Assembly: GCA_016183075.1 (NCBI GenBank)
Contig: JACPFH010000155.1
Coordinates: forward strand, 1 to 8,160
Direction of reading: 5' to 3'
Origin: Deltaproteobacteria bacterium
GTDB taxonomy: Bacteria; Desulfobacterota; Binatia; UBA9968
Length of the DNA: 8,160 bases
In this document: one piece after another, positions 1 through 5,696 of the stretch
Numbering within the stretch: the first letter of the stretch is position 1
Layout: every line of letters begins with the position of its first letter
Position numbers and translations under genes: made by a program
The notes under the pieces: model-generated
The model's input: only the letters and a program-made list of their open reading frames with translations
Databases searched by the model: none
What the model was told of the DNA's origin: nothing

Positions 1-771
1 GGTGAGCCAGAAATGGCGGAAGGTATCTTTGATTCCCTCCCATACCCAGCTGCTCAAGTTTCCCTTGGGAAGCTCCCCGGCAATCGCTGTTCCCCGGATT
101 GCGAGATCGATAATCTCCGGGATCGCGAAGAGGCCTACCAGGACAGGAACCAGATCGAGGCCGCCCCAAAGATAGAGCTGGCCGAACGTAAAACGCTGCA
201 CTCCTGCCTGAGGGTCCTGGCCCACCATTGCGAGAAGAAGCCCCAATAGGCCCCCGAGCACGCCCCGCGCCAGAGCCCTACCTCCCTCCCCGCTCAGGGA
301 TGAGATGAAGGCGATCCCCATAACGGCCAGCATAAAAAGCTCCGGCGCGCCGAACGTCAGGACGAGGGGTCGCACGACGGGAATCGAGAGCGCCAGGGCG
401 AAGGAACCGATGAGGGCGCCGACGAGGGAACTCATAAGGGCCGCTCCCAGAGCCCTGCCTGCCTCTCCCTTCTTGGCCATGGCATGGCCATCCAGAATCG
501 TGGCGGCGGTTGTACCCTCCCCGGGAACCCCAAAGAGGACGGAAGTGATGTCTCCCGTAGTGGAAACAACAGAGTGCATCCCGAGCAGGAATGCGAACGC
601 CTCCACCGGGGTCATCTTGTAAATAAAGGGAAGCATGAGGGCGAGGGTGGTCGACCCGCCAAGTCCCGGCAGCAGGCCGACCCAGAAGCCCAGGAAGATC
701 CCCAGGAGCATGATGAGAAAGGTTTGCCATTCGAAGATGGTGGCAAGCCCCTGGAAGAAGGCGTCGAGCAA
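1..771 (-). CDS. Tripartite tricarboxylate transporter TctA-family permease, 3' end beyond window
   Basis: This is the large inner-membrane permease of a TTT system, which moves a carboxylate-type substrate delivered by the periplasmic TctC-like receptor, using an ion gradient. The frame is open for 257 codons to the window edge; family members are about 500 residues, so roughly half is present. Visible family signatures are the glycine/proline motif GLLPGLGG at residues 32-39 after the first hydrophobic segment, and FGVPGEGTTAATILDGHAMA at 80-99, which matches the family's 'NIPGEASS...LDGYPMA' region. Several further hydrophobic segments follow. No ATG precedes residue 21. A TTG at 771 is chosen because it keeps the complete first membrane segment, lies 3 bases after the TctC stop, and follows GGGG (780-783) by 8 bases. 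It shares the TctC frame, separated from it by TAG and one sense codon. Family assignment is firm; the substrate is unknown. Confidence 0.88.
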   Translation of the reverse strand, partial: MLDAFFQGLATIFEWQTFLIMLLGIFLGFWVGLLPGLGGSTTLALMLPFIYKMTPVEAFAFLLGMHSVVSTTGDITSVLFGVPGEGTTAATILDGHAMAKKGEAGRALGAALMSSLVGALIGSFALALSIPVVRPLVLTFGAPELFMLAVMGIAFISSLSGEGGRALARGVLGGLLGLLLAMVGQDPQAGVQRFTFGQLYLWGGLDLVPVLVGLFAIPEIIDLAIRGTAIAGELPKGNLSSWVWEGIKDTFRHFWLT

Positions 772-774
772 GAT

Positions 775-1779
775 CTAATCCCCGAATTTTATGTATTTGG
801 TGATCTCCTGTGCGATATCCGGCGGCTGGCGAAGAACTTCCTGAACGACTTTGAGGGCATCCTCCCCTGCGACATAGTCGATAGGCAGCTTGGTCTTCTT
901 GGCTTCGGCCAAAAGCTCTTTGTCCTTGGCCGCCCTGGCGAACGCATCGCGCAGGATTTTCATTGGCTCGGCCGGTGTTCCCGGAGCAGCCGCGTACGGC
1001 CGGTAGATGATTTCGGGTGTCGAGCGGATCGCCATGATCGCTTTCGCTTTGGCGCTGGTCGCCAGCTCTTCATCCACGGGGAGCTTTTCGATCTCCGGCA
1101 CCCGCACGCGCGTCCGAACCATAGGACGCACCAGTCCGCGATCGATGAACGGCAATATGGAAGCATAGGAACCGCCGCGCCCGTCCACCTCTTTTCGCTC
1201 GATGGCGAGCATGACGTCGGAACTCGAAGAGTAACCGGGGACCAGTTTGATGTTGAGACCGGCGAATTCCTTGAGAAGCGCGGGGAAGTCGTAAGTCGAG
1301 CTTCCCGGTCCTGTCGCGCCAATTACGACCGCTTCTTTGACCTTGCGCAGATCGTCGACGGTCTTGTAAGGGAGGTCCGCGCGCACGGCGAGGATAGCCG
1401 CGTCGCTGGCGGTGCTGCCGATCCAGGCGATCTTGGTCAGATCGAACCTGACCCCCTCCACCTTGGTGAGCTGCGCGATGACGAGACCGTTGTTGAAAGT
1501 CCCGATCGTCAGGCCGTCGGGCTTGGCGACGCTGTAGATGTGGTTGGCCGCGATGATGCTGTTCGCCCCGGGCATGTTCTGGATCACAATCGTCGGATTT
1601 CCCGGCATATATCTAGGCAGATATTTCGCGAAAAGCCGCGCATAACGGTCATAGCCCCCGCCCGGCTTGTAACCGACCACGATCGTTAAGGTTTTTCCTT
1701 CATAATAAGCGGCCCCGTGGGAGAGACCCGGAATCCACAGGCTCGCCAGAAAAAAAAGCAGCCCGCATAGTTGCTTCAT
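775..1779 (-). CDS. TctC/Bug-family periplasmic solute-binding receptor of a TTT system
   Basis: Periplasmic receptor that captures a small organic acid or related ligand and hands it to the TctA-type permease encoded immediately downstream. The protein is 334 residues, normal for the family. Residues 1 to about 23 form a Sec signal peptide (basic start, hydrophobic LCGLLFFLASLW, then GLSHGA). The mature part has the hallmarks YKPGGGYDRYAR (37-48), PGNPTIVIQNMPGA (59-72) and KPDGLTIGTF (86-95), corresponding to the ligand-pocket and early beta-strand motifs of the family. An ATG ten codons upstream (1809) is in frame, but 1779 is preferred: it has a strong GGGAGGT Shine-Dalgarno at optimal distance and starts directly with the signal peptide. 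The GGGYD subtype is widespread in soil proteobacteria and uncultivated lineages, often in many paralogues, so the ligand cannot be read from sequence. Confidence 0.93.
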   Translation of the reverse strand: MKQLCGLLFFLASLWIPGLSHGAAYYEGKTLTIVVGYKPGGGYDRYARLFAKYLPRYMPGNPTIVIQNMPGANSIIAANHIYSVAKPDGLTIGTFNNGLVIAQLTKVEGVRFDLTKIAWIGSTASDAAILAVRADLPYKTVDDLRKVKEAVVIGATGPGSSTYDFPALLKEFAGLNIKLVPGYSSSSDVMLAIERKEVDGRGGSYASILPFIDRGLVRPMVRTRVRVPEIEKLPVDEELATSAKAKAIMAIRSTPEIIYRPYAAAPGTPAEPMKILRDAFARAAKDKELLAEAKKTKLPIDYVAGEDALKVVQEVLRQPPDIAQEITKYIKFGD

Positions 1780-1785
1780 ACTTTT

Positions 1786-1792
1786 ACCTCCC
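1786..1792 (-). promoter_or_regulatory. Shine-Dalgarno site fixing the tctC-like start
   Basis: On the minus strand GGGAGGT lies 6 bases before the ATG at 1779. It decides between this start and the in-frame ATG at 1809, which has no comparable site. Confidence 0.8.
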
Positions 1793-1823
1793 GGTGAATT
1801 TGAAATCATACTAGCTGGGATTA

Positions 1824-1852
1824 TTCATAGCCAAACCGCGCCCTCGGGGCAA
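1824..1852 (-). promoter_or_regulatory. Possible weak sigma70-type promoter for the tctC-tctA pair
   Basis: Minus-strand TTGCCC (1852-1847), a 17-base spacer and TATGAA (1829-1824) give a correctly spaced but weak pair, four of six matches in each box. It would start transcription near base 1817, about 40 bases before the ATG at 1779. The -35 box lies in the hairpin at 1836-1868. Position is sensible, sequence match is modest. Confidence 0.25.
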
Positions 1853-1868
1853 CCCCCTCCGGGCGCGG
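1836..1868 (-). terminator. Two-tier GC hairpin downstream of the EamA gene, terminator-like
   Basis: CCGCGCCC (1836-1843) pairs perfectly with GGGCGCGG (1861-1868). Inside, GGGG (1846-1849) pairs with CCCC (1853-1856) around a short loop. Read on the minus strand the stem is followed by TTT and then GG, so the U-tract is short. It may end EamA transcription, or act as a leader structure if transcripts read through into the TctC-like gene. It does not look like a coding region. Confidence 0.35.
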
Positions 1869-1913
1869 GCAAGCGCGGCCGGTGGCCTAAGCTCCCTCGG
1901 GAAGCGCGCTCTC

Positions 1914-1973
1914 GGCTGCGGCCGATGGGTTCGTGCCATGAGTCGTGCTGTCTGTAATCGGACGTCCGCAGCC
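1914..1973. repeat. Inverted repeat in the EamA-TctC spacer
   Basis: GGCTGCGG (1914-1921) and CCGCAGCC (1966-1973) are perfect 8-base inverted arms separated by 44 bases. The loop also holds two copies of TCGTGC (1931-1936 and 1943-1948), with a third just outside (1978-1983). Together with the hairpin at 1836-1868 this makes the 257-base spacer (1780-2036) unusually structured. No function is evident; short open frames here are arginine-rich and look like GC-driven non-coding frames. Confidence 0.4.
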
Positions 1974-2036
1974 TCACTCGTGCTCCCCTCGGTCGCGCGC
2001 AAGCACGGTGGCGCAGTTCGATGGCCTCCTCATGCC

Positions 2037-2897
2037 TTAGCGATACGTGATCAGAGTAACCCCGCCGACCATCAGGATCGCGCCGGTAACTACGAGTCCG
2101 GTGACCTTCTCGAGGTCCTTGAGAAAGAGCGCGCTCAAGATGACGATAAAAAGGGGATTGGTGTTGACCAGGGGAACGACCACCGAGACATCTCCGAGGC
2201 TCAGGGACATGAACGTGAGAACCTGCGCTACCGTGGAGATCAAAGCGGCGCTGCCGTAGGCGGGCAAGCATTTTTTGTCCAGCTTGATAGTGCCGGTCTG
2301 CCGCGTGACAACGAGGCTGAGGGAAAAGACGAGGAGCGAGGTCGTGGTCGTCACGGCGGCGGCGATAAAGGGGTTGGGGAGAATGAGCAGGCCGAGTTTG
2401 CGGATATTCTGCGAGATCCCGGTCAGGAGCGCGGCTCCCAGGGGAAAAAGAAGATCGATTTTTTTCCACTCGCTCTCTCCCCGCCGTCTATACGAGAGGA
2501 GCCAGATGCCGCCGACGCAGAGAACCGCCCCCAGGTAAACGGAGAGGCCGGGCCGCTCGGCCAGAACAAGGAACGCGATGACGATGGCGAAGAGGGGGGC
2601 GATGCCGCGCACGGGGCCGGCGCGAGACGCCCCGAGCCGCACGATGCCCGTGTAATGGAGGAAGCGAACGAAAGCGGGCTGGATCGACCCGCTCAACATG
2701 AAGTAAAAGATCGCGGGCGAATGGAGGAGGCTCAACGGAAAAGACCAAACATTGACGGTCCAGAGGACGATCGCCGTGACAGTGAAGCTCATCAGCACGG
2801 CCAGAGAGACACTGGCGTACCGGGCGCCCTTGCGCACCAGGATCGCTTCGATGGCCCAGCCGAAAGCAGCCAACAAAGCGAAAAGCTCCGCCCCCAT
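2037..2897 (-). CDS. EamA/DMT-superfamily permease
   Basis: Inner-membrane transporter of the drug/metabolite transporter superfamily, a group that exports or imports amino acids, nucleobases and other small metabolites. The 286-residue product is almost entirely hydrophobic. Its pattern is compatible with ten membrane segments in two tandem EamA repeats, roughly residues 1-138 and 150-286, joined by the charged linker SYRRRGESEWKK. The first repeat ends with the family-like ASRAGPVRGIAPLFAIVIAF and an LAERP motif; the second has SVVVPLVNTNPLF. The ATG at 2897 is chosen over upstream in-frame starts because GGAGA lies 6 bases before it and a promoter ends about 30 bases upstream, which would make longer forms untranscribed. 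It appears to be its own transcription unit. Family is firm, substrate unknown. Confidence 0.9.
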   Translation of the reverse strand: MGAELFALLAAFGWAIEAILVRKGARYASVSLAVLMSFTVTAIVLWTVNVWSFPLSLLHSPAIFYFMLSGSIQPAFVRFLHYTGIVRLGASRAGPVRGIAPLFAIVIAFLVLAERPGLSVYLGAVLCVGGIWLLSYRRRGESEWKKIDLLFPLGAALLTGISQNIRKLGLLILPNPFIAAAVTTTTSLLVFSLSLVVTRQTGTIKLDKKCLPAYGSAALISTVAQVLTFMSLSLGDVSVVVPLVNTNPLFIVILSALFLKDLEKVTGLVVTGAILMVGGVTLITYR

Positions 2898-2903
2898 CAG
2901 TGA

Positions 2904-2908
2904 TCTCC
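2904..2908 (-). promoter_or_regulatory. Shine-Dalgarno site of the EamA gene
   Basis: Minus-strand GGAGA lies 6 bases before the ATG at 2897. It supports this start against the longer open frame, which would add about 51 poorly conserved-looking residues upstream. Confidence 0.65.
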
Positions 2909-2928
2909 GATTCCGCGCATAGCTCGCG

Positions 2929-2957
2929 AATAAAACGCTTCCGGCGTTGATTGTCAA
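2929..2957 (-). promoter_or_regulatory. Sigma70-type promoter of the EamA gene, with a dyad in the spacer
   Basis: Minus-strand TTGACA (2957-2952) is a perfect -35 box. After a 17-base spacer comes TTTATT (2934-2929), a four-of-six -10 box. Transcription would begin near 2922, giving a leader of about 25 bases. The spacer contains the perfect dyad AACGC-N5-GCGTT (2934-2948), a candidate repressor or activator site. The same dyad followed by TTATT could alternatively be a small terminator for the kinase operon. Confidence 0.55.
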
Positions 2958-2993
2958 ACAAGCTTTCCCGGTTTTATCGAGCAGGCGGGCGGG

Positions 2994-3017
2994 GCCGCGG
3001 TTAACGCCACCCGCGGC
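2994..3017 (-). terminator. Hairpin just after the histidine kinase stop
   Basis: GCCGCGG (2994-3000) and CCGCGGC (3011-3017) are perfect 7-base arms around a 10-base loop, beginning 6 bases beyond the kinase TAA. On the minus strand the stem is followed by CCCCGCCC rather than a T-run, so it is not a classical intrinsic terminator. It may mark the operon end or protect the 3' end of the transcript. Confidence 0.35.
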
Positions 3018-3022
3018 GAGGC

Positions 3023-5011
3023 TTAAGAGGCGGGACGATCTGCACTCCAACTCTGTGGCTCGGGCGTTGCGTAAGGTATCCTAACCGTGAAGGTTGACCC
3101 GTTACCGGGACGGCTTTCTATCGCAACGCTCCCACCCAATAGTTCCGTGTACTGCTTCACAATATAGAGCCCCAATCCCACGCCCCCGTAAACTCTGGTC
3201 TCCGAGCTGTCCACCTGATGAAACTTGTCGAAGATGTTGGGGAGAGCGCTCTCCGGAATCCCGATCCCCGTGTCAGCCACGCTGAATTCAACCCACTGTT
3301 GCCTATTGCCTATTGCCTGTTGCCTTTCTTCTTGTTGTGTTGCCTCTTGCCTGATGGTAGCCGATATCGTCACGCTTCCCTTGTCGGTAAATTTAATCGC
3401 GTTGTTAATGAGATTCTGAAGAACGTGCTTGAGCTTTTCGCGGTCGGTTGTAATTGCGGGCAGATCCGGGGAGTAGCTCCAGTGAATGGCCAGATCCTTC
3501 TCCAAGCGGACCTCATAATTGGACCTGAGATCGTCGAGAAACTCTCGCAGGCTGAATGGTTCCAATTCCGCGCCGACTCGCTCAGCCTCGATCTGGGTAG
3601 CCTGTAAGATTCCGGCGATCATGGTCAGTTGATCCCTGGCTCGGCTCATGACCTTGGCCAAAGCCTCTTCTAGCGCCGGACTCACCGCTCCGTAGAGCCC
3701 GTCTTTGATCATCGCGACATAACCCATGATCACATTGAGCGGAGTCCTGAACTCGTGTGACATGACGCTGAGAAACTCACCCTTTACTTTATTGGACCTT
3801 GACAGATCGGCAGCCAGCTTTGCCATCGCTCCGTAGAGCTGGGAATTATGAATGGCTATGGCGGCCTGGCGCGCGAGAGTCGTGAGAAGCTCGATCTCAT
3901 CGCTACTGAATTCATGCTTCTCTTTTGTATAAAAGCCTAAGACCCCGAGGGCCTCCTCTTTAACCACGAGTGGAATGCCCAGATACGAGACCAACCCCTG
4001 GCTGTGCAGGAAACCAGGGGCCGCTGCTCTAGGGTCGGCGTGGACATCCTCGATGATTAGAGGGAGCTTGGTTTCAAAGACCACGTGGGGCAAGCCCGGA
4101 CCCTTTTGCGCACTCAACAACCAGTCATGTCGGTCGATGTTTCGGCTCGCTACGGGCTCCAATTTGCCTGTTTCTGCGTTCCACAGCCTTACGGTGGTCG
4201 CTGAGTACGGAAGCAGGAGATCGATTTTCCCCAGCAGCAGGTACAAGACGGCCTGAAGGTCCAAGGTCGAGGTAATGGCGCGGTCTATCTCGCGCAGGGC
4301 AGTGATGCGCTCTAAGTGCCGTTGGATTTGATCTAGCATGTCATTAAACCCATCGACCAAAACCCCTATTTCATCCCGGCTCGTTTTAGATGCCCGCACC
4401 GAATAGTCGTGCTCGTTGGACACGTTTCTCGCCAACTTTGCCAAGGAAAGGATCGGGGTGGACACAACGCGCTGCAGCAGCGCCGACACGGCAAATGCCA
4501 CGACAAGCGATAATGCCAGGATGGCAACAACGATCTGGCCATAGTTCCACAAACGCGCCTGCCATTCGCGCAGATCGGATCTTAGGCCAATGGTCCCTAA
4601 CTTTTCTCCGCGGAATACAATCGGGTGGCACACCTCCACATGGTTATCGACCACGTGATAACCGTCCAATTGCGTCGGGCACTGCGGCGGCGTCATCCTA
4701 CCCTCACGCGCGTAGCGTGCAAAAACAGTCCAATCTTTCCGATAAATGTAGCCCGAGACGATATTCGGCGTCGCTCGGAGCCCGGCTAATATCTCGTTGG
4801 CGGCGTTTTTATCGTCGAAGACGATAGCCGCCGCGCTATTGTTACCGATCACGACGGCCACTGAAGAGAGGTTCTGCGCAACGGATTGCGGAAACGTGGC
4901 CGACTCATAAGCAAGAAAACTCGCGCCAGCCAGGAGGAGCGCCGCGCCGCTCGTGGCCATGATGATCAGAGTGAGCTTCCCTCTGATGGATATGTCGCGG
5001 AATCTCTGCAA
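3023..5011 (-). CDS. Membrane histidine kinase: CHASE8-HAMP-GAF-HisKA-HATPase
   Basis: Inner-membrane sensor kinase, 662 residues from the chosen TTG. Layout: membrane segment 1 (about 13-33); periplasmic CHASE8-type sensor (about 40-155) with the signature GNNSAAAIVFDDKNAANEIL; membrane segment 2 (about 160-179); HAMP (180-235); GAF (240-390); HisKA with MSHEFRTP, phospho-acceptor His419; HATPase_c (about 525-650) with the N box NLINNAIKF, DTGIGI (580-585), FDKF and GGVGLGLYI. All key residues are present, so it should be active. No receiver domain or response regulator is in the window. CHASE8 is the sensor type of the cyclase YfiN, and a YfiR-type gene sits directly upstream, suggesting YfiR control. 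Start: TTG at 5011 gives a typical CHASE8-kinase N-terminus one base after the YfiR stop, with AAAGGAG 11 bases upstream; GTG at 5038 would add 9 residues and lacks a clear ribosome site. Cys111 and Cys128 could form a periplasmic disulfide. Residues about 553-571 are a repeat-derived insertion. Confidence 0.93.
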   Translation of the reverse strand: MQRFRDISIRGKLTLIIMATSGAALLLAGASFLAYESATFPQSVAQNLSSVAVVIGNNSAAAIVFDDKNAANEILAGLRATPNIVSGYIYRKDWTVFARYAREGRMTPPQCPTQLDGYHVVDNHVEVCHPIVFRGEKLGTIGLRSDLREWQARLWNYGQIVVAILALSLVVAFAVSALLQRVVSTPILSLAKLARNVSNEHDYSVRASKTSRDEIGVLVDGFNDMLDQIQRHLERITALREIDRAITSTLDLQAVLYLLLGKIDLLLPYSATTVRLWNAETGKLEPVASRNIDRHDWLLSAQKGPGLPHVVFETKLPLIIEDVHADPRAAAPGFLHSQGLVSYLGIPLVVKEEALGVLGFYTKEKHEFSSDEIELLTTLARQAAIAIHNSQLYGAMAKLAADLSRSNKVKGEFLSVMSHEFRTPLNVIMGYVAMIKDGLYGAVSPALEEALAKVMSRARDQLTMIAGILQATQIEAERVGAELEPFSLREFLDDLRSNYEVRLEKDLAIHWSYSPDLPAITTDREKLKHVLQNLINNAIKFTDKGSVTISATIRQEATQQEERQQAIGNRQQWVEFSVADTGIGIPESALPNIFDKFHQVDSSETRVYGGVGLGLYIVKQYTELLGGSVAIESRPGNGSTFTVRIPYATPEPQSWSADRPAS
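3299..3353. repeat. Degenerate heptanucleotide tandem repeat inside the kinase gene
   Basis: On the plus strand, four adjacent units of TTGCCTN lie at 3299-3326. After about 13 diverged T-rich bases, two more follow at 3340-3353. On the coding strand the unit is NAGGCAA. Seven bases is not a codon multiple, so the reading frame cycles and yields a Gln/Glu/Arg-rich stretch. The array sits wholly inside the coding sequence without breaking it. Confidence 0.85.
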
Positions 5012-5012
5012 G

Positions 5013-5696
5013 CTAGAGTTTTCTCCTTTCGCGCACACTCTTTGCCAGCCGCAGCAGCTCGGGGCTGATCTTAAGCCCCGCCCGATCTACCGCCTCAAGA
5101 TTAACCTCAAAACGGATCTTGTTTTCTTCCACGACAAGGTTGATCATACCGCCCTGGTCGATGAAATTACCGTCGTCCCCGACGGTCAGAAATGGTAAGC
5201 CCTTGATGGCGCCTAAAACCTGCCCCAGCTTGTCTCTTTCGGAGCGGCTTATGTAGGCGAGGTGACAGGCCTCGTCGCGCTGAATCTGTTTGAGCCGTCT
5301 GACGACCAGGTTCCTGCCCCCGATCGATTGCCCTCTGATCGGCTCGTCGAGCGCGGCGCCAAAGGGGTCGTCTCCGACGACACAAATGACCAGAGAGTTC
5401 TGGCCGGCGCGAAATGCCGTCGACGGCCAATCCACGAATTTTGCGAAGTTATACAAGAACGCCGCCTTGACCTGGTATTCCGGGAAGGAGGCAGCGTAGA
5501 TCGCGTGCAACGAGCCGGCCAAGAGCCAGGCGAGGATGCACAGAAGCCCCCGGACCCGAGGGCGTACGCCAAAAAACCGACTCAGTACGGTTCGTGTGCA
5601 ACTCATGGCGGCGTTGATCCGGCCGGTCTTGGAATCCGACACCGATGCCGACATAGGCTCACGCCCGGAGCTTCTCGTCAAGATAGCCGCTCTCAT
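5013..5696 (-). CDS. YfiR/DUF4154-family periplasmic protein
   Basis: Small periplasmic protein related to YfiR, which in Pseudomonas represses the inner-membrane cyclase YfiN. Here it probably acts on the CHASE8 sensor of the kinase encoded next. The family signature is clear: EYQVKAAFLYNFAKFVDWP (73-91), VVGDDPFG (106-113), then GLPFLTVGDDGNF (166-178), QGGMINLVV, IRFEVNLEA and GLKISPELLRLA near the C-terminus. A hydrophobic signal segment LLCILAWLLAGSLHA (51-65) precedes the mature domain. Two cysteines remain after it (105 and 144). The ATG at 5696 overlaps the upstream receptor TGA (TGATG), implying translational coupling, but it gives an unusually long 50-residue stretch before the signal core. 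ATGs at 5654 and 5606 are alternatives; 5606 gives a more normal signal peptide but has no good ribosome site. Family is firm, start uncertain. Confidence 0.9.
   Translation of the reverse strand: MRAAILTRSSGREPMSASVSDSKTGRINAAMSCTRTVLSRFFGVRPRVRGLLCILAWLLAGSLHAIYAASFPEYQVKAAFLYNFAKFVDWPSTAFRAGQNSLVICVVGDDPFGAALDEPIRGQSIGGRNLVVRRLKQIQRDEACHLAYISRSERDKLGQVLGAIKGLPFLTVGDDGNFIDQGGMINLVVEENKIRFEVNLEAVDRAGLKISPELLRLAKSVRERRKL

Noticed and set aside
278..730. 150-codon minus-strand frame starting with ATG inside the permease gene
   Set aside because: It is frame-shifted relative to the real TctA frame, which carries the family motifs and stays open to the window edge.
484..1689. 401-codon open frame on the plus strand
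   Set aside because: It is fully antisense to the clearly identified TctC-like and TctA-like genes. Its product is Arg/Asp/Gly-rich without recognisable domains, typical of a GC-rich antisense frame.
1825..2469. 214-codon minus-strand frame overlapping the EamA gene end
   Set aside because: It is a shifted frame of the permease continuing into the spacer. The product is Arg/His/Pro-rich with no motifs.
1938..2903. 321-codon open frame on the plus strand
   Set aside because: It is antisense to the EamA permease and very rich in charged residues, as expected opposite a hydrophobic gene. No family is recognisable.
3299..3353. CRISPR array
   Set aside because: The units are only 7 bases, directly adjacent without spacers, and lie within a functional coding sequence.
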